Source: Ignavibacteria bacterium
GTDB taxonomy: Bacteria; Bacteroidota; Ignavibacteria; UBA10030; UBA6906
DNA: 37,977 bases
Direction of reading: 5' to 3'
NCBI GenBank assembly: GCA_027295705.1
Contig: JAPUKJ010000142.1
Span: forward strand, 1 to 37,977
Shown in pieces: positions 27,693-37,451 of the stretch (positions within the stretch are counted from its first letter, which is position 1; each line of letters starts with the position of its first letter). The notes under the pieces are model-generated. The model did not search any database and was not told the origin of the DNA. It saw nothing but the letters and a program-made list of their open reading frames with translations. Both the position numbers and the translations under genes were made by a program.

Positions 27693-28604
27693 TTATTGAA
27701 TCGCAAGACGAACAAATCCGCCAGCCTGATCAAGCCTCTTGCGAGCATCTTCAGCGGAAATGCCCAATGAGATCATTACTAGCGCTGTTTTCACGTGACC
27801 ACCAGCCTTGCCGAGGAACTCCGTCGCTAGCGCGTAATTGACGCCCGTTGCCGTCATGATTATTCTCTTCGCGCGCTCGTTCAATTTCTGATTAGTTAAC
27901 TGTAGGTCCACCATCATGTTCTCATAGACCTTACCAAGCTTAACCATGGCTGTTGTGGTTATCATATTAAGGATGAGTTTTTGTGCCGTTCCAGACTTCA
28001 TTCTTGTAGACCCCATAATTACTTCAGGCCCTACCTCAGGACAAATAGCGACGTCGACACTCAATTCAAAGCTCTCTCGTGGATTGGTCGTAATGAACAA
28101 TGTCTTTGCGCCACGTTCTTTTGCCCTCTTCGCAGAAGTGACAACATAAGGCGTAAGCCTGCTGGCCGCTATTCCGCAGACTACATCCTTGGAGCCGACT
28201 CCTTGCGCATCGATATCTTCAATTGCCTGCGACTCGTTATCCTCCGCACCTTCCTCAGATCTGAAAACTGCACTGCGACCCCCGGCAATAATTCCAATTA
28301 CCGTCGAAGGGTCCGTTCCAAAGGTAGGTGGGCATTCTGATGCATCGAGAATGCCAAGTCTTCCGCTTGTTCCAGCACCAACGTAGATTAGGCGCCCTCC
28401 ACTTCTGAATGAAGTCACTACAAGATCGACAGCTTTTGCTATGTAAGGAATCTCAGCTTCGACAGCAATTGGCACAATCTTATCTTCCGAATTGGTAATC
28501 CGTAAGATTGATTCCGTGGAAAGTTTGTCGAATTTTCTGGAAGCCGGATTTCTCTGTTCTGTCGTTAGAGCACCAAGCTTCTCTGCCAAGGTAGGGGATT
28601 TCAT
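27693..28604 (-). CDS. murQ: N-acetylmuramic acid 6-phosphate etherase
   Basis: YVGAGTSGRLGILDASECPPTF, EVIMGSTRMKSGTAQK; ATG at 28604 preferred over TTG at 28610. Confidence 0.95.
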   Translation of the reverse strand: MKSPTLAEKLGALTTEQRNPASRKFDKLSTESILRITNSEDKIVPIAVEAEIPYIAKAVDLVVTSFRSGGRLIYVGAGTSGRLGILDASECPPTFGTDPSTVIGIIAGGRSAVFRSEEGAEDNESQAIEDIDAQGVGSKDVVCGIAASRLTPYVVTSAKRAKERGAKTLFITTNPRESFELSVDVAICPEVGPEVIMGSTRMKSGTAQKLILNMITTTAMVKLGKVYENMMVDLQLTNQKLNERAKRIIMTATGVNYALATEFLGKAGGHVKTALVMISLGISAEDARKRLDQAGGFVRLAIQ

Positions 28605-28624
28605 TCGCAATAACAGCGATCAAT

Positions 28625-29353
28625 TTAGAGTTCAACGACGATAATCTTCTTGTCTTCCATTTCATGCTTGTGACTCTCTTCTAGCACCATATCAAGGCTC
28701 GCAATTCTGTGCCTTCCTTTTCGTTTTCTGGCAATTCGTATTTCGTGTTCTGTATCTCCCCCTTTCAAAGCGAGCAAGCATGGGAGACGAAAGGATTGTT
28801 TGGATGACAAACTCAAGCCCTTCATATGTAGAACTTTGGGCAATGACGACTTTCTCATAACTAATCTAGAGGACCACTCGACAAGGTCGGCAAGCGGGCC
28901 AACCGCTCTTGCGACAACTAGATCAAAACCATCGTGGTCGTCATGCGTGATGTCCTCGGCCCGTCCTGCAATAACGGCTACATTGCTGAGCCCTAGTGTG
29001 CTCACCATGTCTTTCAGCGCCGTCACTTTTTTTCTAATAGAATCAAGGAGGATAACCTTCAAATCTTTTCGCACAATGGCCACCGGCAGACCCGGGAGAC
29101 CGCCACCAGAACCAAGGTCCAACACCTTGAGATTCTGTGGTATTGCAACTAGGAGCAAGATAGACAGAGAATGAAGTATGTGTCTGAACCACAAGTTCCC
29201 GATATCACTTCTCGATATGAGATTTACCTTTGAGTTCCAATCAACGAGCAAATCTACGTAGCTTTCCAGCAAAGCTAGTTGTTCCCCAGATAGCAACAAC
29301 CCATTCAGCCTGCAAGCTCTTGCAAACGCCTTTTGTGAATTCTCTCGAGTCAC
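28625..29353 (-). CDS. rsmG: 16S rRNA (guanine527-N7)-methyltransferase
   Basis: WNSKVNLISR, RHILHSLSIL, VLDLGSGGGLPGLPVAI, VARAVGPLADLVEW; downstream of mnmG. Confidence 0.95.
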   Translation of the reverse strand: MTRENSQKAFARACRLNGLLLSGEQLALLESYVDLLVDWNSKVNLISRSDIGNLWFRHILHSLSILLLVAIPQNLKVLDLGSGGGLPGLPVAIVRKDLKVILLDSIRKKVTALKDMVSTLGLSNVAVIAGRAEDITHDDHDGFDLVVARAVGPLADLVEWSSRLVMRKSSLPKVLHMKGLSLSSKQSFRLPCLLALKGGDTEHEIRIARKRKGRHRIASLDMVLEESHKHEMEDKKIIVVEL

Positions 29354-29366
29354 AGTTTTAGTGCAG

Positions 29367-31295
29367 TTATTTGTTCCACGTGGAACACTTGCTCCTCACG
29401 CTCACCATCAGTATCGACAAGTCTGCCGCAGTGACGCCATTTATTCTTGATGCCTGGCCAATAGACCTAGGTCTTACGCGTTCAAGCTTCTCTCGAGCTT
29501 CACTACTTAGTGATTTCGTTTCGGAAAAGTCAAAATCTCGCGGGATCGTGATCCCTTCATTCCGTTTGAATTGAGCTATTTGATCATCTTGCCTTTTCAA
29601 GTACCCCTCATATTTCACTTCTATTTGAACTCTGTCAAGGGCTCCAAGATCATGCAGCAAGCATCCCATATTTTCGTCTCCTCTCACACTCTCAAGTTCC
29701 AGCAAGTCCTTGAGCTGTACCTCAGGCCTTTTCAAAATCTGCTCTAGCGTTGAGTTTTCTACGATACGCTCGCTACTTTTTTTCGCGAGTAGATCGTTGA
29801 TCTCAAGAGGCGAGACACTCTTTGAAGCTAAGTAGGATTTGGCCGCGACCACACGTTTTTCCTTTTGATCCAATCTACCTATTGCATCCAAATCTATGAG
29901 CCCTAGACGGTGTCCAATTCTCATCAACCGAGAATCTGCATTGTCCTGTCGCAGCTTTAGCCTGTACTCTGCTCGAGAAGTAAAGATTCGGTATGGTTCA
30001 TCAGTCCCTTTGTTGATGAGGTCATCAATCATCACACCAATGTATGAATCACTTCGCTGCATGATTAGGGGATCGTGTTTCTTAGCCTTGAGTGCTGCAT
30101 TTATTCCTGCAACTAGCCCTTGGCCTGCAGCCTCTTCGTATCCGCTGGTACCATTGATTTGACCAGCGAAGAATAGTCCTTCGATAGCCTTCGTTTCCAG
30201 CGTAAGCTCGAGCTGATGCGGTGGAAAATAGTCATATTCAACTGCGTAACCAGGTCTAAGGAATTCGGCTCTCTCCAGACCGGGAACTGTTCTTAGTGCG
30301 CGGACCTGGATCTCCTTTGGCAGACTTGTCGAGAAACCATTAACATATACAATATCTGCTTCGTACCCTTCGGGTTCAAGAAATATTTGATGCCGGTCCC
30401 TGTCTGCAAAGCGCTCTATTTTGTCCTCTATTGATGGGCAGTACCTTGGACCTACTCCTTTGATCCTCCCTGTAAACATAGGCGAATCCTGAAATCCCTC
30501 CCGAAGTAGATCATGAGTTTTCGGGTTTGTATAGGTCAGATACATAGGTATCTGCTCATTGGTAACCTGTTTCGTTCCATGAGAGAATGGAATTGGTGGT
30601 TTGTCAGGATCTTGCACTTCTGTGACCGAGAAATCAATGCTCTTCTTGCTCAATCTAGGCGGCGTACCAGTCTTCAACCTCCCCTTTCTGAAGCCAAAGC
30701 CTTGGAGTCTATCGGACAGACCATTTGATGAGAATTCACCAAACCTCCCACCACGTGTAGTCGAGGAACCCGTATGCATGACAGCATTTAGAAACGTGCC
30801 GCTGCATAGTACCACTGAAATGCAAGTTATTTGATGCCCCTTACCTGTAATGGCACCGATAACTCTGGAGTCATTCAAAATCAGATCTTGAAGTGTGTCT
30901 TGGATTACAGCTAAGTTGGACTGACTCATCACTCGTTGCCGAGCCTCCCTGCTATACCAGTCCCTATCGTTTTGGCACCGGGGCGACCAAACCGCAGGTC
31001 CTTTCGATCGGTTAAGCATTCTGAAGTGAATCCCGGTTGCATCGGCGATCTTGCCCATTTCCCCACCCAGCGCATCAACCTCGCGCACTAGATGACCCTT
31101 GGCAGTTCCACCAATTGCTGGGTTGCAGGACATTCTCCCAATCGCTTCCAAATCCATTGTGATCAGTACGGTTGAGCATCCCATTCTAGCCGAAGCCAGC
31201 GCTGCCTCTATACCAGCATGTCCGCCTCCCACAATTACGACGTCAGATCTAGTCTCCCGAGCAAACAGCGTTCCTTGTTCCACGTGAAACATCAT
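29367..31295 (-). CDS. mnmG: tRNA uridine-5-carboxymethylaminomethyl(34) synthesis enzyme MnmG
   Basis: [61 protein letters not shown]. Confidence 0.98.
   Translation of the reverse strand: MMFHVEQGTLFARETRSDVVIVGGGHAGIEAALASARMGCSTVLITMDLEAIGRMSCNPAIGGTAKGHLVREVDALGGEMGKIADATGIHFRMLNRSKGPAVWSPRCQNDRDWYSREARQRVMSQSNLAVIQDTLQDLILNDSRVIGAITGKGHQITCISVVLCSGTFLNAVMHTGSSTTRGGRFGEFSSNGLSDRLQGFGFRKGRLKTGTPPRLSKKSIDFSVTEVQDPDKPPIPFSHGTKQVTNEQIPMYLTYTNPKTHDLLREGFQDSPMFTGRIKGVGPRYCPSIEDKIERFADRDRHQIFLEPEGYEADIVYVNGFSTSLPKEIQVRALRTVPGLERAEFLRPGYAVEYDYFPPHQLELTLETKAIEGLFFAGQINGTSGYEEAAGQGLVAGINAALKAKKHDPLIMQRSDSYIGVMIDDLINKGTDEPYRIFTSRAEYRLKLRQDNADSRLMRIGHRLGLIDLDAIGRLDQKEKRVVAAKSYLASKSVSPLEINDLLAKKSSERIVENSTLEQILKRPEVQLKDLLELESVRGDENMGCLLHDLGALDRVQIEVKYEGYLKRQDDQIAQFKRNEGITIPRDFDFSETKSLSSEAREKLERVRPRSIGQASRINGVTAADLSILMVSVRSKCSTWNK
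29372..29387. promoter_or_regulatory. parS-like ParB binding site TGTTCCACGTGGAACA
   Basis: Perfect 16-bp palindrome in the last codons of mnmG (CSTWNK). Confidence 0.85.
31276..31291. promoter_or_regulatory. parS-like ParB binding site TGTTCCACGTGAAACA
   Basis: 16 bp with one asymmetric position pair, in the first codons of mnmG (MFHVEQ). Confidence 0.85.
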
Positions 31296-31298
31296 CTC

Positions 31299-32693
31299 CT
31301 ACTTTCCAATGCAGAACTTTCCAAAGATGTTGTCAAGAATGTCGTCAGTTGTAACCTCACCTGTTATCTCGGAAAGAGCATTGATTGCACCTCTTACGTC
31401 AAGAGCGATAAACTCATTTGAGGTTTTACTCAAGACAGATGAGACTGCTGCAGAAAGAGAATGGCACGTGCGTGCAATCGCCTCAAAGTGCCTTTGCGAA
31501 GTTATCCTGATGCCACAGTCCTCTCCGATTTGATCACCTACAGCAGATTCCGTTAGTTTTTCCATAAGAATATCCAAGCCATTGCCTGTTTTCGCCGATG
31601 CAAAAAGCTCTGTCACTGCTACTCCATCCATAGTATGCGTCACTGGTCCCTTGACACCATTTTCCAAAAGATCACTCTTATTGTAGACAATCAACACGTG
31701 ACGTGTGCCATTCACACTGCGCAGGAGCTGCATCGATTCATCCTTGTCCGTTGAAAGCGTACCATCAACAACTAGAACAATAATATCCGATTTCCTCAGT
31801 ATCTGAACACTACGGGCTACACCCTCAGATTCAACAACACTCTGAACGTCCCTCAGGCCGGCTGTGTCAGTAAGCGAGAACAAGACCCCGGATATCGATA
31901 TGGCCTCTTCCAAGAAGTCTCTTGTGGTTCCCGCGAAAGAAGTAACGATTGCTCTGTTCTCCCTTAGTAACGCGTTGAAAAGGCTAGACTTCCCTGCATT
32001 AGGTTTTCCAACCAGGGCCACTTTGACACCCTCCCTATAGATTTTGCCAACTTCATAGGAATCCATCAGCAATCTAATATCATTCTGACATGTTGTAAGT
32101 CGCCTAAGGATCTCCTCTGCCGATATCAGTGGGATTCCATCTTCACTAAAATCCAAGTCGAGCTCCAATAACGAACACAGATCTATAAGTTCCGCCCTTG
32201 CTGAGCCCATTTTTTCAGCGAGCTTCCCTTCTAGCTGATTTATTGACGCCGCGTGTGCCTTCTGACTGCGAGCGGCAATGAGATCAGCAACAGCCTCTGC
32301 CTGCGAGAGGTCTTTCTTACCGTTAAGGAAAGCACGCTTAGTGTACTCACCCGGATCGGCTTGGCGGGCCCCAGCCCTTAGTACTGTGCTAAGTATTTTG
32401 TTCGTGACGAGCAATCCACCATGGCAACTTATCTCAACCGCATCTTCGCCAGTGTATGAGCGGGGTCCACGAAAGACAGTAACCAACACTTCGTCCACCA
32501 GACTTCCTTCAGTATCTACAATCTTGCCGTGGTGTACCGAGTAGCCGTGGGCGTCAGCGATTGGTCGTTTGCCTCTGAAGACTTTGTCAGTTATTGAGAA
32601 AACCTGTGGTCCGCTGACGCGGATAACAGCTATAGCTCCCTCACCTATCGGTGTGGCTATCGCAGCTATCGTGTCATTATCTCGAATCTTCAT
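31299..32693 (-). CDS. mnmE: tRNA modification GTPase MnmE
   Basis: DTIAAIATPIGEGAIAVIRVSG, GKPNAGKSSLFNALL, DTAGLRD, C-terminal FCIGK. ATG at 32693; ORF-track start at 32723 is GTG. Confidence 0.97.
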   Translation of the reverse strand: MKIRDNDTIAAIATPIGEGAIAVIRVSGPQVFSITDKVFRGKRPIADAHGYSVHHGKIVDTEGSLVDEVLVTVFRGPRSYTGEDAVEISCHGGLLVTNKILSTVLRAGARQADPGEYTKRAFLNGKKDLSQAEAVADLIAARSQKAHAASINQLEGKLAEKMGSARAELIDLCSLLELDLDFSEDGIPLISAEEILRRLTTCQNDIRLLMDSYEVGKIYREGVKVALVGKPNAGKSSLFNALLRENRAIVTSFAGTTRDFLEEAISISGVLFSLTDTAGLRDVQSVVESEGVARSVQILRKSDIIVLVVDGTLSTDKDESMQLLRSVNGTRHVLIVYNKSDLLENGVKGPVTHTMDGVAVTELFASAKTGNGLDILMEKLTESAVGDQIGEDCGIRITSQRHFEAIARTCHSLSAAVSSVLSKTSNEFIALDVRGAINALSEITGEVTTDDILDNIFGKFCIGK

Positions 32694-32793
32694 CCTCTGA
32701 GGGAAGGATAAATGATAAAACACTAACCATCAATGTCGAGCACGCAAAACTACAAATTTCCCAAGTGAGTAGCAATTGATTTGGCCTCAAAAC

Positions 32794-32820
32794 AAAAAAG
32801 CCTACGCTAGTTACGTAGGC
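32794..32820 (-). terminator. Intrinsic terminator of the rpmH-rnpA-yidD-yidC operon
   Basis: Minus strand GCCTACG-TAACTAG-CGTAGGC followed by TTTTTT; located 27 bp past the yidC stop. Confidence 0.85.
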
Positions 32821-32846
32821 CTTACTACTTACGACCTCGTCAGACT

Positions 32847-34646
32847 TTACCTTGTCTTCGGAACATGCTTACTCAGTTGGGCCAACAATCCAGTAGACTT
32901 CTTCTTTTGATCGACCTTCCTAAGGGGTTCGCTGCCGTGATGCTTATTTATCCAAGCCTGTTGACCTATGGATAGAAGGTTAAACATAAAATAATACAAG
33001 TTGAGACCTGAGGGAAAGCTATTGAAGAGTAGTGTCAACATGATTGGCATCATCCACACCATAGCTTTTTGTCTAGGATCCGTAACGGTCATTTTCTGCT
33101 GCATGAACATTGTTATGCCCATCGCCAGCGCGAGGCCACTTACGTGGGAGATTCCAAAAAATGGAAGGGTAAATGGAAGAGTAAACAGCGTGTCCGGAAT
33201 TGAAAGATCGTTTATCCACCATATGAAGCCCGCTTGACGAAGCTCAATCGCCGAACGGAAAACAGTAAAAAGTGCAAAGAGAATAGGCATCTGCAATAAC
33301 AGCGGCAGGCATCCAGCGGCTGGGTTTACACCATACTCCTTATAGAGATTCATCACTTGTTTATTCATCTTCTGGGGATCGTCTTTATACTTCGCACGAA
33401 TCTCGTTCATATATGGTTGCAGGGCCTGCATTCTCTTCATCGACTTCATGCTAGTCTTGGAAAGCGGGTGGAGGGCTATCTTGATGATGACTGAGAAAAC
33501 AATGATCACAAAACCGAAATTCGGTATGAACGATCCTAACAGGTTAAACAACGGGATGAGCAGGTATGCAGAAATTGGACGGATGATCCAAGCCCAGCCC
33601 AAACTCATAATCTGATCCAGATCGCGCTCATAGGCCTTGAGAACGTTGAGATCTAAGGGACCAAGAAACACGGTAAACCGAGCACTTTCAAGCGCAGAAC
33701 CGATGAACGGCATTTTCAAGCTAACACTGTAGTTCTCCTTCGCACCCCCGTCGGGCAACGAAAGGCGCATGCCCTCCATATAAGCTCCTTCGCTAGTTCC
33801 AGCATCCGGCATGATTGCAACTGCGAAATATTTGTTTCTCACCGCAACCCAGTCTGTTGCACCACCGATATCTCTCGTTACAGATTTGCCCGTATCCGTG
33901 GCATCAAGCTCTACAAGTTCACCGCCTGAGTATGCGTAGGCCATAGCAAAATCCGATTCGTCTACGCTATTGTGTTCAGCGTACCTAAGTCCGTTCTCCC
34001 AAGTTACCTGATACTCAAAGTTTGAAATAACTGTTTCGACATATCGAAACTCGATCTCAGCATCGAAGGAGTACTTGCCATTAGTAAATGTAAGGTGCTT
34101 AACAATTCTTTGATCGTCAGAAATCCGTAGCACGAGGTCAACTGAAAAAATCTGGTCGTCCTTTAACTCCACTGTTTTCCAGTTTTCGAAATCTGACTCG
34201 AAGAGCAGGTTGCTGGTGTTGATCAGTTTTCCGTCGCTAGATTGGAACAGCAAGCTAAAACTGCCACCGCGGGTAAGATCGACAAGATTAACCTTATAGT
34301 CGTCCCATGTGTTGTATTTCTGCAACTCCCATTTCCGAATCAATCCGCCTTTTGTCGTGACTTCAGCTGTGTAAAGGTCTGTTTTCACAATCAAGACCTT
34401 TTCCTCGCCAGATATAAGATGCGAGAAATACGTTCCCGTCGAGTCCCGAACTTCCGACAAGGGTATTGATTCACGAGGGGGGAGTGCTTCTTCAGACCAG
34501 AAGGTCTCCCTCGCGGCAGTTTTTGAAGCCGTGAGGCTGTCTACCACATCAAGCCTTTGTTGTCCCGGTGGTGGAGCTTGGAGCCACATCCAGACAATAA
34601 GTACCACTCCGATAAGTATAAAACCAAGTGTTGTCTTTTTATCCAT
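32847..34646 (-). CDS. yidC: Membrane protein insertase YidC
   Basis: N-terminal TM plus periplasmic domain; NFGFVIIVFSVIIKIALHPLSKTSMKSMKRMQALQP, PAAGCLPLLLQMPILFALFTVFR. Confidence 0.97.
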   Translation of the reverse strand: MDKKTTLGFILIGVVLIVWMWLQAPPPGQQRLDVVDSLTASKTAARETFWSEEALPPRESIPLSEVRDSTGTYFSHLISGEEKVLIVKTDLYTAEVTTKGGLIRKWELQKYNTWDDYKVNLVDLTRGGSFSLLFQSSDGKLINTSNLLFESDFENWKTVELKDDQIFSVDLVLRISDDQRIVKHLTFTNGKYSFDAEIEFRYVETVISNFEYQVTWENGLRYAEHNSVDESDFAMAYAYSGGELVELDATDTGKSVTRDIGGATDWVAVRNKYFAVAIMPDAGTSEGAYMEGMRLSLPDGGAKENYSVSLKMPFIGSALESARFTVFLGPLDLNVLKAYERDLDQIMSLGWAWIIRPISAYLLIPLFNLLGSFIPNFGFVIIVFSVIIKIALHPLSKTSMKSMKRMQALQPYMNEIRAKYKDDPQKMNKQVMNLYKEYGVNPAAGCLPLLLQMPILFALFTVFRSAIELRQAGFIWWINDLSIPDTLFTLPFTLPFFGISHVSGLALAMGITMFMQQKMTVTDPRQKAMVWMMPIMLTLLFNSFPSGLNLYYFMFNLLSIGQQAWINKHHGSEPLRKVDQKKKSTGLLAQLSKHVPKTR

Positions 34647-34721
34647 CAAGACTAGACTTCAAAAATGCAATCTGAGAATCTTGCATCACACCTTCATTAA
34701 CTGAATGGCCAATTAGCATCC

Positions 34722-34949
34722 TTACGCCGGATCATATCCGCCTGGGTGGAATGGGTGGCATTTCGCAACGCGCTTAAGAGCAAGCCAAGCACCTTTTAGT
34801 GAACCATGCTTGTGAATCGCTTCTATTGCGTAGTGAGAGCAGGAGGGATAGAATCTACAGACGTTGGGAGGAAGTATAGGTGAGATGAAAAGCTGGTACG
34901 CGCGAATAATGTGAATCAAAACAATCGTCATACGCTTATCCAGCTGCAA
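34722..34949 (-). CDS. yidD: Membrane protein insertion efficiency factor YidD
   Basis: [59 protein letters not shown]; overlaps rnpA by 14 bp. Confidence 0.96.
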   Translation of the reverse strand: MQLDKRMTIVLIHIIRAYQLFISPILPPNVCRFYPSCSHYAIEAIHKHGSLKGAWLALKRVAKCHPFHPGGYDPA

Positions 34950-35319
34950 CCCTTTTCATCAGAGTCCTACAGACCATTCCAATGTCCTCTTGCAAGAGTC
35001 TCAATGTCACATGTTCAATGGCAAGATCCTTTATTCCCACAAACAAGAAAACAACCGAAGCATGTAGTTGAGCTTTTTCAAGGATATTCACAAGAGACGT
35101 CCGCTCCCTAGAAATTGCCTCCCTCATAAGCCTCCTCAACCTACTACGCTGGACTGCCCGTCCTACTTTGTGCCTGACGGCAACTCCTACTCTGAACGCA
35201 ACACCACCATTCCTACAGAACATACAAAAAACTCTCACCAGATCACCGTCAAAACGTTCACCAAACATAACAATGTTCCTGAATCGACGCACCCCGCGGA
35301 GGACCTCCTTCTTTTTCAT
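34936..35319 (-). CDS. rnpA: Ribonuclease P protein component
   Basis: [27 protein letters not shown] (RNR-type motif); between rpmH and yidD. Confidence 0.92.
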   Translation of the reverse strand: MKKKEVLRGVRRFRNIVMFGERFDGDLVRVFCMFCRNGGVAFRVGVAVRHKVGRAVQRSRLRRLMREAISRERTSLVNILEKAQLHASVVFLFVGIKDLAIEHVTLRLLQEDIGMVCRTLMKRVAAG

Positions 35320-35360
35320 ATTGCCGAGCCAATCGTTGCCACAGTTACCTAGGCCAGAAA

Positions 35361-35507
35361 CTATCTTTCGTCACTTACGGTTAGTTTCCTTCTTCCTCTG
35401 GCCCGCCGGCGTGACAGAACCCTTCGACCGTTCTTAGATGCCATTCGAGCCCGAAAACCATGAGTGTTCTTGCGCTTCCGAATGTGTGGCTGAAAAGTCC
35501 GTTTCAT
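35361..35507 (-). CDS. rpmH: 50S ribosomal protein L34
   Basis: Minus strand: [48 protein letters not shown] (48 aa), SD AGAGG. Below the length cutoff of the ORF track. Confidence 0.98.
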   Translation of the reverse strand: MKRTFQPHIRKRKNTHGFRARMASKNGRRVLSRRRARGRRKLTVSDER

Positions 35508-35550
35508 TGAGTCCTCTCGCTACAATTATTGGTTGGGAAAGGGTTGAATG

Positions 35551-35596
35551 CCTACGAAAAAAAAAGGGTTGTCCAACCGCGGACAATCCTCGTAGG
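35551..35596 (-). terminator. Composite hairpin / terminator-like structure upstream of rpmH
   Basis: Minus strand CCTACGA-GGATTGTCC-GCGGTT-GGACAACCC-TTTTTTTTT-CGTAGG: hairpin with U9 tract enclosed by a second 7-bp inverted repeat CCTACGA/TCGTAGG. Confidence 0.6.
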
Positions 35597-35639
35597 ATTA
35601 ATTCAGCTGAAGCTATAAAAAATATGCCACAGATACAAG

Positions 35640-35978
35640 AATAAGTGGTCTCACATAAAATATTTCCCTTGCCAAGCCACTTGTTGTGTATTATAATCGT
35701 ATAGTGTTTTGGCAACTTATTCTGTGTTGATAACTTGTCTGCAACCTTAGTGACCTGAACGAAACACCTTGAGCCCACTCAATCCACAAGCTCAATCACT
35801 ACTCAGCTATCTCAAGATCTTCGTAACCTATTAAAATAGCTATTGTTATTACTGGGCTAGTTTTATGGACGACTTTTGCATTTTTCTTTTGTATGTTCCG
35901 TAGGACGCTAGAAGTGTGAACAAATTCGTGGATAACTAGTTACAAAGGTACCTTGTCTTCACCAGCCTGAGACACAAA
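35640..35978. other. Candidate oriC / dnaA upstream region with degenerate DnaA boxes
   Basis: Between divergent rpmH and dnaA. TGTTGATAA (35725-35733), TGTGAACAA (35915-35923), CGTGGATAA (35927-35935), each 1 mismatch to a DnaA-box form; AATCCACA (35781-35788); AT-rich stretch 35828-35890. Confidence 0.55.
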
Positions 35979-37451
35979 ATGGACATACCGCGAAGCACCA
36001 TCAAAAATCCATCTAAAGTGGAAGAAGCTCAGCCCGTCTGGTCTGCCTGCCTAGACCTCATAAAGGAGAGTGTCAATTCACAAAGTTTCAAAACATGGTT
36101 TGAGCCAATAAAACCACTTAACTTGAGTGGTGGCAGGCTCACCCTGGAAGTTCCCAGCCAATTCTTTTATGACTGGCTCGAAGAGCATTACTACGGCCTC
36201 ATTAACAACATCATCACTAGAATGTTAGGCAATGATGCAAGGCTAGAATACTCCGTACAAACAGAGGAACCGTCTGTAGAGCTTGATTATGAGCACGGTT
36301 TGGTTGACATAAGAAGCAAGGAAAGAGGCGCGCTGCCCCCTCAGCCTGACACCTTCCGAATTGGAGGACTTTCACAAACAAATCGTCACCGTAACCACGT
36401 GGAAGATAAGGGGTTTGTAAGCTTTCTTAATCCTCGCTATACATTTGATAACTTCATAAAAGGAGACAGCAATCAGCTTGCGCGGGCTGCAGCATCAGCT
36501 GTAGCCAATAATCCAGGCGGAACATCATTCAACCCCTTAGTAATCTATGGTGGTACCGGACTCGGCAAGACCCATCTTATCCAAGCAATAGGGAACTTTG
36601 CACTTTCGAATGGGAAAGCTAAACGAATTATCTATATATCAAGCGAAAAGTTTACGGTAGAATTTGTTGACGCAATCCAGAATGACCGAATCCGTGATTT
36701 CTCAAACTTCTACCGAAGCATGGACATTCTTATCGTCGACGATATACAATTTTTTTCTGGAAAAGAAAAAACACAAGATAACTTTTTTCATACGTTCAAT
36801 GAACTTCATCAAATCGGCAACCAAATCATTCTTTCGTCAGACCGATCACCAAAAGAACTGAAGGGCCTTGATGATCGCCTGCTCTCCCGTTTCCAGTGGG
36901 GCTTGACCTCCGATATCCAGCCACCTGACCTCGAAACACGCATTGCCATTCTGCGCAAGAAAAGCGAGGACGATGGAATTGATCTCCCCCAGGATGTTAT
37001 TGAATGTATCGCAACCAATGTCACCTCCAATATTCGTGAATTGGAAGGGTGCCTTATCAGTCTACTTGCAAAGGCATCATTAGAAGGCAGGGAAATCAAC
37101 GTAGATCTCGCCCGCGACGTTTTGAAGGTTGTTGTTGGTGACATTAGAACTCCAATAACTATCGAAGAAATCCAGCGTGTTGTATGTGACTACTTTAACA
37201 TCCCGGACGATCTGATCCGTGCAAAGACCAGAAGACAAGAGGTTGTAAATGCTCGGCAGATTGCAATGTATATAGCAAAAGAACTTACCAACTCCTCTCT
37301 CAAAACCATCGGGCTGCACTTTGGCGGCAGAGATCACAGTACAGTCATTCACGCATACCAATCGGTCGAGGATCAAATGAAACTCGATCAAAAATACCAG
37401 GCGAACGTTTTGCAGATTAGGCGTAAACTCGACCTCCTTGGAAGATCTTAG
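35979..37451 (+). CDS. dnaA: Chromosomal replication initiator protein DnaA
   Basis: GGTGLGKTHLIQAIGNFA, DILIVDDIQF, C-terminal RQIAMYIAKELTNSSLKTIGLHFGGRDHSTVIHA. Confidence 0.98.
   Translation: MDIPRSTIKNPSKVEEAQPVWSACLDLIKESVNSQSFKTWFEPIKPLNLSGGRLTLEVPSQFFYDWLEEHYYGLINNIITRMLGNDARLEYSVQTEEPSVELDYEHGLVDIRSKERGALPPQPDTFRIGGLSQTNRHRNHVEDKGFVSFLNPRYTFDNFIKGDSNQLARAAASAVANNPGGTSFNPLVIYGGTGLGKTHLIQAIGNFALSNGKAKRIIYISSEKFTVEFVDAIQNDRIRDFSNFYRSMDILIVDDIQFFSGKEKTQDNFFHTFNELHQIGNQIILSSDRSPKELKGLDDRLLSRFQWGLTSDIQPPDLETRIAILRKKSEDDGIDLPQDVIECIATNVTSNIRELEGCLISLLAKASLEGREINVDLARDVLKVVVGDIRTPITIEEIQRVVCDYFNIPDDLIRAKTRRQEVVNARQIAMYIAKELTNSSLKTIGLHFGGRDHSTVIHAYQSVEDQMKLDQKYQANVLQIRRKLDLLGRS

Noticed and set aside
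27785-27802. TGTTTTCACGTGACC in murQ as a parS half site
   Set aside because: Right arm does not match; other CACGTG hexamers in the window also lack the arms.
36391-36406. CCACGTGG palindrome in dnaA as a third parS
   Set aside because: Flanks (GTAACCACGTGGAAGA) do not fit the TGTT...AACA arms; likely chance coding sequence.
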